DNA from: Balneatrix alpica DSM 16621
Lineage (GTDB): Bacteria; Pseudomonadota; Gammaproteobacteria; Pseudomonadales; Balneatricaceae
DNA length: 64,000 bases
Assembly (NCBI RefSeq): GCF_000619885.1
Contig: NZ_KK211040.1
Span: forward strand, 367,527-431,526
Reading direction: 5' to 3'
The notes beneath the pieces are model-generated. The model was not told the DNA's origin, ran no database searches, and saw nothing but the letters and a program-made list of their open reading frames with translations. Each line of letters opens with the position of its first letter. Positions within the stretch are counted from its first letter, which is position 1. Made by a program: the position numbers and the translations under genes. Shown in pieces: positions 47,452-56,451 of this stretch.

Positions 47452-49016
47452 TGAAAACCCTCTTAGCCGTTTTGCTCGGCTTAGCGCTGAGCCTATCCGC
47501 ACAAGCCAGTCAGGAAACCCAGGCCCTGTATCAGCAGCACTGCGCCAGTTGCCATAACCCTGAGCGCCTGGGGGCGATGGGCCCGGCACTGTTACCGGAA
47601 AACCTCGGCCGCATCAAAGTCAAACAGATCGAAGCCGTCATTCGCCAGGGACGTCCCGCCAGTCAAATGCCCGGCTTTGCCGCACTCCTCAACGATGAGC
47701 AAATCCAGGCACTGGCTGAGTGGATTCTCACCCCTCCGCCTCAGCCTCCCAAATGGGGGCTGCAGGACATCCTCGCCAGCCATCTGCAACCCTATCCACC
47801 GGGTAGTTTGGGGGATGAACCCCTGTTTCAGGCCGATCTGCAAAATCTGTTTATCGTGGTCGAGCTGGGTGACCACCATGTCACCCTGTTGGATGGGGAT
47901 CGCTTTGAACCTATCCATCGTTTCAAGAGCCGCTTTGCCCTCCATGGTGGCCCCAAATACTCCCCCGACGGGCGCTATGTTTACTTTGCCTCGCGGGATG
48001 GTTGGATCAGCAAGTTCGACATCTACAACCTCAAAACCGTGGCGGAAGTTCGCGCTGGCATTAACACCCGCAATCTCGCTGTCTCTGCCGATGGTCGTTA
48101 TGTGTTGGTGGGTAACTACCTGCCGCACTCGCTGGTGTTACTGGATGCCGCCACCCTCAAACCCATTCAGTATGAACAGGTGCAGGATGCCCGCGGCCAA
48201 AGCAGCCGGGTCAGTGCGGTCTATACCGCCCCTAACCGACAGAGTTTCATGGTGGCCCTCAAGGATGTGGCGGAAGTCTGGGAGCTTAACTACGCCGCTC
48301 CCAACCCCCTGACCTATCTGGGACCTATGCATGGCGTCAGCCAACTGCAGGGACAGCAAGCCACGCTGCACCCCCTGGCCATTCGTCGACTGGCCGTTAA
48401 CGATTACCTGGATGACTTTCTGTTTGATCAGGACTATCGCCTATTGATTGGCTCCAGTCGCCCACTGCCCGGCCAGTCTCAGCACCCCGGTACTTTGGTT
48501 CTGGATCTCGACTCCGGCCAGGAGCTGGCCCGCCTCAACCTGAAAGGCCTCCCCCATCTCGCCTCCGGCACCAGCTGGGACTACCAGGGGCGCAAAGTGC
48601 TGGCCACCCCTAATCTGCAGCAGGCCAGTGTCAGTATTATCGACATGCAAAGCTGGCAGGAGATCAAGCAGATTAAGACCGATGGCCCCGGCTTTTTTAT
48701 GCGCTCCCATGAAAACAGCCGCTACGCCTGGGTGGATGTCTTCTTTGGTGAACATAAGGATGCCGTGCATGTGATCGACAAACAGAGCCTGGAAATCGTC
48801 AAAACATTGCGTCCTGCTCCCGGCCAGACCGCTGCCCATGTGGAGTTCAGCAAAGATGGGCGCTATGCCCTGCTCTCCATCTGGGAAATGGACGGTGCTC
48901 TGGTGGTCTACGACGCCAACACCCTGCAAGAAGTAAAGCGCCTGCCAATGGTAAAGCCCTCCGGCAAATATAATGTCTATAACAAAACCCACTACAAAGA
49001 GGGTACCAGTCACTAA
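47451..49016 (+). CDS. nirN: Dihydro-haem d1 dehydrogenase NirN
   Basis: 521-residue periplasmic protein with a signal peptide (residues 1-19), a cytochrome c domain (haem site CASCH, C31/C34/H35) and an eight-bladed propeller similar to NirS. The C-terminal GKYNVYN...EGTSH ending is like NirN of Pseudomonas rather than NirS, and NirN is slightly smaller. It introduces the acrylate double bond in the last step of haem d1 synthesis. It closes the operon. I considered NirS but the C-terminal match and gene order favour NirN. Confidence 0.88.
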   Translation: MKTLLAVLLGLALSLSAQASQETQALYQQHCASCHNPERLGAMGPALLPENLGRIKVKQIEAVIRQGRPASQMPGFAALLNDEQIQALAEWILTPPPQPPKWGLQDILASHLQPYPPGSLGDEPLFQADLQNLFIVVELGDHHVTLLDGDRFEPIHRFKSRFALHGGPKYSPDGRYVYFASRDGWISKFDIYNLKTVAEVRAGINTRNLAVSADGRYVLVGNYLPHSLVLLDAATLKPIQYEQVQDARGQSSRVSAVYTAPNRQSFMVALKDVAEVWELNYAAPNPLTYLGPMHGVSQLQGQQATLHPLAIRRLAVNDYLDDFLFDQDYRLLIGSSRPLPGQSQHPGTLVLDLDSGQELARLNLKGLPHLASGTSWDYQGRKVLATPNLQQASVSIIDMQSWQEIKQIKTDGPGFFMRSHENSRYAWVDVFFGEHKDAVHVIDKQSLEIVKTLRPAPGQTAAHVEFSKDGRYALLSIWEMDGALVVYDANTLQEVKRLPMVKPSGKYNVYNKTHYKEGTSH

Positions 49017-49021
49017 GGCTC

Positions 49022-49096
49022 AACCCAGCCAAAGCGGGCTGGCAGCAGGCAGATAAGCTTGGCTGACAGCCCGCTGGTAACTGCCTCTGCTGGGTT
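49022..49096. repeat. Nested inverted repeats after nirN
   Basis: An outer pair AACCCAGC (49022-49029) and GCTGGGTT (49089-49096) encloses an inner perfect pair AGCGGGCTG (49033-49041) and CAGCCCGCT (49067-49075). A long folded structure is possible, just past the nirN stop and before the tetR promoter. It may end or protect the nir transcript; it may also be one copy of an interspersed repeat. Confidence 0.55.
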
Positions 49097-49121
49097 CAAC
49101 TCTCGCTGCTGCAAGAATTTT

Positions 49122-49150
49122 TTGCCTAATTAGGACAGGCATCCTACACT
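49122..49150 (+). promoter_or_regulatory. Predicted promoter of tetR
   Basis: TTGCCT (49122-49127) and TACACT (49145-49150) are separated by 17 bases, a plausible sigma-70 promoter. The first operator copy lies between and over these elements, which fits autorepression. Confidence 0.5.
49129..49148. promoter_or_regulatory. Operator copy 1 of the TetR regulator
   Basis: ATTAGGACAGGCATCCTACA is a near-copy of the perfect palindrome at 49161-49180, differing in a few bases. Its TAGGA...TCCTA arms fit a TetR dimer. It overlaps the predicted promoter. Confidence 0.6.
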
Positions 49151-49160
49151 TAGCCGCACC

Positions 49161-49180
49161 ATTAGGACAGACATCCTAAT
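49161..49180. promoter_or_regulatory. Operator copy 2 of the TetR regulator
   Basis: ATTAGGACAGACATCCTAAT has ATTAGGA and TCCTAAT as perfect inverted arms around a six-base spacer. It is 32 bases (about three helical turns) from copy 1, so both would be bound on the same DNA face. Confidence 0.65.
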
Positions 49181-49209
49181 TTTGCTATCAAGCCTGTAGG
49201 AGCCAAGCG

Positions 49210-49800
49210 ATGGACAACACCCGCGCCCAGATTGTGAATGCCGCTGATCGGCTGTTTTACCAGCAGGGTTATGCCAATACCTCCTTCAGCCAGATCGCCC
49301 AGGAGGTGCAAATCTCCCGTGGCAATTTTTACTACCACTTCAAAAGCAAAGACGACATTCTCACCGCCGTGATCGAACACCGTCTGCAGCACACCCAGCA
49401 GCTGCTCGAACACTGGCAAGACGAAGGCCATGGCCCTAAACAACGGATCGCCTGCTTTATCCGCATCCTGCTGAATAACCAACTGCCGATTCGCCAATTT
49501 GGCTGTCCGGTCGGCACCCTGACCAGCGAATTAGCCAAACTCCAACACCTCAACAAAGCCCAAGCGGCACAGCTTTTTACCCTGTTTAAAGATTGGCTCA
49601 GCCAGCAGTTCCGCCAACTGGGGTATCCACAACGGGCCGACAGCCTGGCTTTGCATCTACTTGCCCGTAGCCAAGGAATCGCCACCCTGGCCAATGCCTT
49701 CGATGATCAAGGCTTTATCGAGCAAGAAGTGCAGCTGCTGATGGCCTGGCTCGATCAACTCAGCCAAGCGGCTGAGCCAAGCGCTGAAGGAGAACACTAA
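49210..49800 (+). CDS. TetR-family repressor
   Basis: 196 residues. The N-terminal HTH (TSFSQIAQEVQISRGNFYYHFKSK, split by length: TSFSQIAQEVQIS and RGNFYYHFKSKDD) is typical of TetR. The ligand domain includes FGCPVGTLTSEL, a region that in NemR/AcuR-like proteins holds a reactive Cys. Tandem palindromic operators precede the gene. It is followed with a one-base overlap (TAATG) by the YciI-Tag chimera, which it therefore controls together with itself. The inducer is unknown; an electrophile is possible given the Cys. Confidence 0.9.
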   Translation: MDNTRAQIVNAADRLFYQQGYANTSFSQIAQEVQISRGNFYYHFKSKDDILTAVIEHRLQHTQQLLEHWQDEGHGPKQRIACFIRILLNNQLPIRQFGCPVGTLTSELAKLQHLNKAQAAQLFTLFKDWLSQQFRQLGYPQRADSLALHLLARSQGIATLANAFDDQGFIEQEVQLLMAWLDQLSQAAEPSAEGEH

Positions 49801-50363
49801 TGTTTATCGTCACCCTCAAGTTTGCCGCTCAGGCGGCCGCCGCCAAAGACCACCTGTCAGGCCACCAGGCGTGGCTACAGCAGGGTTTCGACCAGGGTTT
49901 GTGCCTGCTGGCTGGCAGCCTGGTTGAGCCCAAGGGCGGTGCCCTGCTGCTACAAAGCCAGGATAGAGCGGAGGTAGAAGCCTGGCTGGCACAGGATCCT
50001 TTCGTGCAGCACCAGGGTAAAATCAAGGCGGTCATCAACAATGCCCGCCGGGCCGAAGAGGTGGTGGCCGAATATGGTTCCCTGGCGGCCTTTATCTGGT
50101 CCTTTGAACCGGCAGAGGATGAGGCCACGCCCCAGAGCCGCAGCACCTCCACCGCAGCGGAGCAATTGGCCAAGGCGCTCAAACGCCGTGGCTGGCAATT
50201 TGTTGGCCCCACCACGGTTTATGCCTTTATGCAGGCGATGGGATTGATTAATGACCATGCACTAGGCTGCCACAGCCGTGCGCAGGTCGCGCAGGCCCGC
50301 GCCGCGCTTATTCGCCCTGGGCGAGCCGCTCCTGCAGCCAGTGGCGAAACAGTGCCAGCTTAG
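49800..50363 (+). CDS. Chimera of a YciI-like domain and the C-terminal half of 3-methyladenine DNA glycosylase I (Tag)
   Basis: 187 residues. Residues 1-69 resemble YciI-family proteins, with the conserved His in SGHQAWL (H22), a strand AGSLVEPKGGALLL and AWLAQDPFV. From about residue 71 the sequence switches to Tag: HQGKIKAVINNARR, LAAFIWSFEP, TSTAAEQLAKALKRRGWQFVG, TVYAFMQAMGLINDHALGC. In E. coli Tag the corresponding C-terminal His and Cys (H175, C179) bind zinc with C4 and H17. The N-terminal half with those partners and the catalytic Glu38 is absent. DNA glycosylase activity is therefore unlikely unless complemented. The last 56 bases overlap the convergent LysR gene. Possibly a gene remnant fusion or a new protein. 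Confidence 0.8.
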   Translation: MFIVTLKFAAQAAAAKDHLSGHQAWLQQGFDQGLCLLAGSLVEPKGGALLLQSQDRAEVEAWLAQDPFVQHQGKIKAVINNARRAEEVVAEYGSLAAFIWSFEPAEDEATPQSRSTSTAAEQLAKALKRRGWQFVGPTTVYAFMQAMGLINDHALGCHSRAQVAQARAALIRPGRAAPAASGETVPA

Positions 50364-51222
50364 GTTCATCACGGCGTGCAGCATGATAAAGCAGGTAATA
50401 CCCTTGGGGCTGGGGCAGCCCCAAGCTCTCTTCACTGAGTAAACGGCCACTGGCCAGCGCCTGCTGCACCAGTACCCGCGGTACCAGTGCTACCCCCAGC
50501 CCCTGGCACGCTGCTTCAATCACCATAAAGTAATGCTCGAATCGACCACGCCAGAGTGGCGTCTGCAGCGCCAGGCCGCGCTGACTAAACCAGGTATGCC
50601 AGACATGGGGGCGGGTGGTATGGAGCAACAGCGGTGGCAAAGCATCCATTTGCCCTGCGGCTAATGCCGCCAGCCAGGCCTCCTTGCCCGGTGCCGCCAC
50701 CACACAGAGGTGTTCATTAAAAAGTGCCTCAGCGGTCAACCCCGGCCAGTTGCCCTGACCAATGTAGATCGCCATATCCAACCCCTGCTGTTCCAGGTCC
50801 AGTTGGGTAAAACCCTGGGAGAAATCGGAAGGCACACTGGTCAACTCCACCGACACCTGGGGAAAGCGCTGATAAAAATCCGGCAACTGTGGAATCAGCC
50901 AATGACTGGCCAGGGTGGGCAGCACCCCCAGCGTCAGCAAGCCACCCTCCCCCCGGTGCTGATGCAGCTCCTGCGTGCCCAAGGCCAAACGCTGTAATGC
51001 CTGGCGCACATGATGCAGATAGGCCTGCCCTGCCGCCGTGAGCTGTAATCGTCTGCGCTGCTGGGAAAACAGCGGCACCTGCAGGGCCTCCTCCAAACCA
51101 TTAATGGCTCGACTCACCGCACCCGGCGTCACACAGAGCTCTTCCGCGGCCTTGGTAAAGTTCAGATGACGCGCCGCACACTCAAAGGTACGCAAAGCAT
51201 TTAATGGGGGTAGCGGATACAT
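50308..51222 (-). CDS. LysR-family regulator (GcvA-like)
   Basis: 304 residues. The N-terminus PLPPLNALRTFECAARHLNF and HTH FTKAAEELCVTPGAVSRAI match the GcvA subgroup, and the C-terminal LWRGRFEHYFMVIEAACQGLGVALVP is typical. It is divergent from the VOC protein gene, with a clear T-N11-A palindrome between them. The target genes and co-inducer are unknown. The 3' end overlaps the chimera gene tail to tail. Confidence 0.91.
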   Translation of the reverse strand: MYPLPPLNALRTFECAARHLNFTKAAEELCVTPGAVSRAINGLEEALQVPLFSQQRRRLQLTAAGQAYLHHVRQALQRLALGTQELHQHRGEGGLLTLGVLPTLASHWLIPQLPDFYQRFPQVSVELTSVPSDFSQGFTQLDLEQQGLDMAIYIGQGNWPGLTAEALFNEHLCVVAAPGKEAWLAALAAGQMDALPPLLLHTTRPHVWHTWFSQRGLALQTPLWRGRFEHYFMVIEAACQGLGVALVPRVLVQQALASGRLLSEESLGLPQPQGYYLLYHAARRDEPKLALFRHWLQERLAQGE

Positions 51223-51290
51223 CGGCTCTCCAATCCTGGCCAGAGGCCAATCATGCCAGGCGGGAGCACTCCGCCCCCTCCAGCGAAATA

Positions 51291-51305
51291 TTGAGTCTTA
51301 CTCAA
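51291..51305. promoter_or_regulatory. LysR-type operator (T-N11-A palindrome)
   Basis: TTGAGTCTTACTCAA is a perfect inverted repeat with the T-N11-A form of LysR binding sites. It lies in the 163-base region between the divergent LysR and VOC genes, about 80 bases from each start, so it probably controls both. Confidence 0.6.
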
Positions 51306-51385
51306 CAACCTTACCTAAAAATCGCTTTAAAACCGCTCTATGCTGGACAAAAATTGCAAATAACTCAACCCGTGGAGCTAACCCC

Positions 51386-51799
51386 ATGCGTCCTTTTCAC
51401 CTTGCTTTCCCGGTAGCCGACTTAACCAGCACTGAACGCTTCTATGTCGACTGCCTTGGTTGCAAAATTGGCCGAACGGCAGAACGCTGGATCGATTTTG
51501 ATCTCTATGGCCATCAGATTACCGCGCACCTGCTACCCGAGCGGGCAGGCAGCGCGGGTACCAACCCGGTCGATGGTGACCAGATTCATGTGCCGCATTT
51601 TGGCGTTATTCTGAGCAAAGACAGCTGGCTGGCCCTGGTCAACCACCTGCAGGAATGTCAGCAGACCTTCCTGTTAGCGCCCAAAATCCGCTTTGCCGGC
51701 CAAGTCGGCGAACAGGGCACCTTCTTTATTCGTGATCCTTCCGCAAACGTGCTGGAGTTCAAATACTTTGAGGACGATGCCCTGATCTTTGCCAAGTAA
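51386..51799 (+). CDS. VOC-family protein (glyoxalase/dioxygenase-like)
   Basis: 137 residues. FHLAFPVADLTSTERFYVDCLGCK opens the fold, metal-ligand candidates are His at the N-terminus, His in HVPHFGVIL and Glu in VLEFKYF. The middle LYGHQITAHLLP and RDPSANVLEFK match a conserved dioxygenase-superfamily group of unknown function. It is probably cytoplasmic and metal-dependent. GGAG lies before the ATG. Confidence 0.85.
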   Translation: MRPFHLAFPVADLTSTERFYVDCLGCKIGRTAERWIDFDLYGHQITAHLLPERAGSAGTNPVDGDQIHVPHFGVILSKDSWLALVNHLQECQQTFLLAPKIRFAGQVGEQGTFFIRDPSANVLEFKYFEDDALIFAK

Positions 51800-51935
51800 C
51801 GGTTGCTCGTTAAGAGCGTTGGCCCTTGCTTAACATGACATAGCAGTATGGGCTTGGAAAAAGCACTAATCTGTCCCAAGCGTTGGTCTAGCTCAGGCGT
51901 TCTTAGCCCAACGCTTTTCGAAAGAGTGAGGCGGT

Positions 51936-52832
51936 ATGCAGATTGGCTTTCATAGTCAGACGTTTTATCTAGGGGACTGGCAACAGGCATGGCAAGCCCG
52001 CTGCCCCTCATGGTCATTAGTCAATGCCCAGCAGGTGCCCATCCAAACGCTGGAGGCCCTGTTGATCTGGCGTCCCAGCCAATGGGATTGGCGCGCCGCC
52101 AAGCAACTCAAGCTGGTGATCGGCCTGGGGGCCGGCATCCATAACCTGCAGCAAGATCTACTCTTACCACCAGGGGTGCCCCTCTTACGCCTACAGGATG
52201 CCGGGATGGCGCGCGCGATGTGTGAATACGTGCACTATGGCGTGTTGCACTTTCAACGTCAGTTTGACCGCTTTGCCCGGGCACAGCAGCAAAACCGCTG
52301 GCTAACAGAGCTTCCTTACCAGTACAGCCAACACACCCGGGTCGGGTTGCTTGGCCTTGGTCATCTAGGCACAGCGGTGGCCGAGTATTTAGCCAAACAG
52401 GGTTATCAGGTTAGTGGTTGGTCCCGCTCTCCTCGGCAACTGGCGGGGGTGCACTGTCTGCATGGGCTGGAGCAGTTGGAATATTTTCTCAGTCAGCAGG
52501 ATATCCTGGTCAATATGCTGCCCCATACTGCGCAAACCGAGGGTCTGTTGAGCCGCCAACGTTTACAACAACTGCCGCGAGGTGCAGCGCTGATCAGCGC
52601 CTCCCGCGGGGCGGTGCTTGAGCAACAGGCACTTATCGGCTTACTGGATAGCGGCCAGCTGCGTGGGGCCTTATTGGATGTGTTTACCCAAGAGCCCTTA
52701 GCGGAAGCCGATCCCCTGTGGCGGCATCCACGGGTATGGATCACCCCCCATCACAGCGCACCCACCCTGATCGAACCCGCAATCGACGAGATTCTCGCCA
52801 TCCTGCCCCGTTATTTGTCCGGCACGTCCTAA
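51936..52832 (+). CDS. D-2-hydroxyacid dehydrogenase, GhrA-like
   Basis: 298 residues. The NAD(P) fold motif VGLLGLGHLGTAVAEYL lies near residue 130. Catalytic residues are Arg in ISASRGAVLE, Glu in DVFTQEPLAE and His in ITPHHSAPT. It is most like GhrA, a glyoxylate/hydroxypyruvate reductase, in length and in the short N-terminal substrate domain. Glyoxylate removal would fit the isocitrate lyase gene elsewhere in the window, but substrate is inferred. Confidence 0.87.
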   Translation: MQIGFHSQTFYLGDWQQAWQARCPSWSLVNAQQVPIQTLEALLIWRPSQWDWRAAKQLKLVIGLGAGIHNLQQDLLLPPGVPLLRLQDAGMARAMCEYVHYGVLHFQRQFDRFARAQQQNRWLTELPYQYSQHTRVGLLGLGHLGTAVAEYLAKQGYQVSGWSRSPRQLAGVHCLHGLEQLEYFLSQQDILVNMLPHTAQTEGLLSRQRLQQLPRGAALISASRGAVLEQQALIGLLDSGQLRGALLDVFTQEPLAEADPLWRHPRVWITPHHSAPTLIEPAIDEILAILPRYLSGTS

Positions 52833-52860
52833 TCCCAGATGCTGCCTTGTCCTCAAAACA

Positions 52861-52885
52861 CCAACAGGCCACTCGGGCCTGTTGG
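52861..52885. terminator. Bidirectional terminator
   Basis: CCAACAGGCC-ACTCG-GGCCTGTTGG is a perfect ten-base stem between the convergent ghrA-like and gbdR-like genes. A T-rich TGTTTTG follows on the minus strand. Confidence 0.75.
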
Positions 52886-52918
52886 GTATGAACAACATTA
52901 TCCACCACAAATTACGAA

Positions 52919-54022
52919 CTACTGCACCCGCACCGAGCCAAAGGTTGGCTCCGCCTGGGCATCCGCCAGCGCCACCATGGCATTGGAAGACAACGCCCCC
53001 ACCGGCGCATAATCGCCCAGCACCGGCCCCCCCAAGCCTTCACCATGACGGGGCACCAAGCCATAGCGTGCATCCCGTGGCGGTACGCCAAAGAACTCGC
53101 GATAGCACTTACTAAAATGCGGTGTCGAGACGAAACCACAGGCTGAGGCCACTTCGATAATCGACAGCGAGGTTTGCTTCAGCAATTGGCGGGCGCGATT
53201 CAGACGCAGCTGCAGGTAGTAACGTGAGGGTGAACAATGCAGGTACTTCTGGAATAGCCGCTCCAGTTGGCGACGCGATACCTGCACGTAGTTAGCCAGC
53301 TCATCAAGGCCAATCGGTTCCTCTAGGTTGGCCTCCATCAGAGCCACGATCTCCACCAGCTTCGGCTGTGTGGTGCCAAGCATATGGCGCAGCGGAATAC
53401 GTTGTTGATCGGTGGCACTGCGCACCCGTTCATACATAAACATTTCCGAGATGCCCGCCGCCAGCGCATGGCCATGTTGACGCTGAATCAAGTTAAGCAT
53501 CATATCCAGCGGAGCAATACCGCCGGTGCAGGTCATCCGTTCACGGTCAACGGAGAACAGGCGATTGGTAACATTCACCTTGGGAAAGGCTTCCTGCATG
53601 CTGGAAATGTTCTCCCAATGAATGCTGCACTCGTGGTTATCCAGCAAACCTGCTGCCGCCAGCACATAGCTACCGGTACAGATCGCCCCCAGAGTTACCC
53701 CTTTACGGGCCTGGCTCTGCAGCCATTGCAGGTGTTGTTTGGTGTAGCTGCGTAAGATATTCACGCCACCACAGATGATCACTACATCATGCTGCATCGC
53801 TGTGGCGAAGGAAGCATCAGGAGTAATCTGCAAACCATCACTGGCGCGAATACAGCCGCCATCCGGGCTGAGGGTATGCCAACGATAAAGTTCTTTGCCC
53901 GACAGTTGATTCGCCATTCGTAAGGGTTCGATGGCCGAGGCCAACGACATCATGGTGAAATGGTCGAGCAGGAGGAACCCCAGAGTCTGGGTTGCGCCCC
54001 CTTTGGGCTTTGTATCTGTCAT
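52919..54022 (-). CDS. AraC-family regulator, GbdR-like (GATase1/GlxA type)
   Basis: 367 residues. The N-terminal half is a DJ-1/PfpI-like domain (TLGFLLLDHFTMMSLASAIEPLRMA split by length; ICGGVNIL; GAICTGSYVLA). The C-terminal half is an AraC HTH pair, LDELANYVQVSRRQLERLF and SIIEVASACGFVSTPHFSKCYR. Length, the SPRYY-like stretch and the C-terminal end PTFGSVRV closely follow Pseudomonas GbdR, activator of glycine betaine catabolism. No choline or betaine genes are in the window, so the regulon must lie elsewhere. It starts after a strong leader hairpin. Confidence 0.85.
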   Translation of the reverse strand: MTDTKPKGGATQTLGFLLLDHFTMMSLASAIEPLRMANQLSGKELYRWHTLSPDGGCIRASDGLQITPDASFATAMQHDVVIICGGVNILRSYTKQHLQWLQSQARKGVTLGAICTGSYVLAAAGLLDNHECSIHWENISSMQEAFPKVNVTNRLFSVDRERMTCTGGIAPLDMMLNLIQRQHGHALAAGISEMFMYERVRSATDQQRIPLRHMLGTTQPKLVEIVALMEANLEEPIGLDELANYVQVSRRQLERLFQKYLHCSPSRYYLQLRLNRARQLLKQTSLSIIEVASACGFVSTPHFSKCYREFFGVPPRDARYGLVPRHGEGLGGPVLGDYAPVGALSSNAMVALADAQAEPTFGSVRVQ

Positions 54023-54034
54023 GTCACGGTCTCC

Positions 54035-54069
54035 CCAACAACGAAAGTAGGTAAGGGCATCGTTGTTGG
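54035..54069 (-). other. Leader hairpin of the gbdR-like gene
   Basis: CCAACAACG (54035-54043) and CGTTGTTGG (54061-54069) form a perfect nine-base stem with a 17-base loop. It ends just before the GGGGAG ribosome binding site of the gene on the minus strand. A second small hairpin CCGCC-GAA-GGCGG is at 54119-54131 and a GCCACACA/TGTGTGGC repeat at 54224-54254 is closer to fghA. Confidence 0.6.
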
Positions 54070-54264
54070 CCCAGTGGGCTGGGCGGCTCTTGTTATTGTG
54101 TATCTTTTTATACTGGTACCGCCGAAGGCGGAGTCAGCTACCCCGTCTTGATCAAGGTCAAATCGGTGGCGCTAATAGATTCAATGTAGCTGAGCGCGAC
54201 AAAATAGGAAGAGGCAAGCTGACGCCACACAACAAATATTTATTGCTGTGTGGCATCAATGGGC

Positions 54265-55131
54265 TCAGAGACTAGGCGCCTCGTCAAGCCGCCCCAGGTG
54301 ATAGGCGTGATAGCGCAGGTGGTCAGCGATAAAACTGCTGATGAAATAGTAGCTGTGGTCATAGCCAGGATGCAGGCGTAATAACAGGGAGTGATCCGCC
54401 TCCTCACAGGCCTGGCGCAAGGCTTGCGGGCGCAATTGCGACGCCAGGAACTCATCTGCCTCCCCCTGATCCACCAGCAGCGGCTGCTTTGAGGCCCCTT
54501 GCCGTACCAGGGCACAGGCATCATAGGCTGCCCAGCTTTGCTCATCCTCTCCCAGGTAGCCGCTAAAGGCTTTGCGCCCCCAGTCACACTGACTGGGCTG
54601 ACAGATAGGCGCGAAGGCCGACACCGAAGCATAACGACCGGGATTACGCAGGGCGCAGACTAACGCCCCATGCCCCCCCATGGAGTGGCCACTGATGGCA
54701 CGCTTGTCCGTTACTGGGAAGTGCCGTTCCACCAATGCCGGCAACTCGGTAACCACATAGTCATACATATGGTAGTGGCGGCCCCAGGGAGCCTGGGTGG
54801 CATTGAGGTAAAACCCCGCCCCCGAGCCAAAATCATAGCTGTCATGCTCACCGGGCAAATCGGTGCCACGCGGGCTGGTATCCGGACACACCAACACCAC
54901 CCCCAGCTCCGCCGCAATACGCTGCGCCCCGGCCTTCTGCATAAAGTTCTCATCGGTGCAGGTTAACCCTGATAACCAATAGAGTACCGGCAGAGTCTCA
55001 GTCTCCGCCTGAGGCGGTAGATAGATGGCAAACACCATCTCGCAATTCAGGCTGGGTGAAAAATGGCGATAGCGCTTTAACCAGCCCCCCTGCACCTTAA
55101 AGGACTGCAGTAGTTGCAATTGCTCCGACAT
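54265..55131 (-). CDS. fghA: S-formylglutathione hydrolase
   Basis: Hydrolyses S-formylglutathione to formate and glutathione, the second step of formaldehyde detoxification. 288 residues; esterase D fold with nucleophile Ser in SGHSMGGHGAL, His in GYDHSYYFI and Asp in DQGEADEFL. The PVLYWLSGLTCTDENF oxyanion region is diagnostic. It follows adhC by 11 bases on the same strand, so the two enzymes of the pathway are coexpressed. Confidence 0.95.
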   Translation of the reverse strand: MSEQLQLLQSFKVQGGWLKRYRHFSPSLNCEMVFAIYLPPQAETETLPVLYWLSGLTCTDENFMQKAGAQRIAAELGVVLVCPDTSPRGTDLPGEHDSYDFGSGAGFYLNATQAPWGRHYHMYDYVVTELPALVERHFPVTDKRAISGHSMGGHGALVCALRNPGRYASVSAFAPICQPSQCDWGRKAFSGYLGEDEQSWAAYDACALVRQGASKQPLLVDQGEADEFLASQLRPQALRQACEEADHSLLLRLHPGYDHSYYFISSFIADHLRYHAYHLGRLDEAPSL

Positions 55132-55142
55132 GGCAGCCTCCG

Positions 55143-56375
<1,233 letters not shown>

Positions 56376-56451
56376 CAGGCATGTCGTCACCGGCCAGAAA
56401 AAAGCCAGATAAGGACCTTTGCCACTCAGCAATAATGTCGCGGGAGCCACC

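Noticed and set aside
47451-49016. Nitrite reductase NirS
   Set aside because: The C-terminal EGTSH ending, the length and the position at the end of the operon after nirJ fit NirN better.
49800-50363. Functional 3-methyladenine DNA glycosylase
   Set aside because: The catalytic N-terminal half of Tag is absent.
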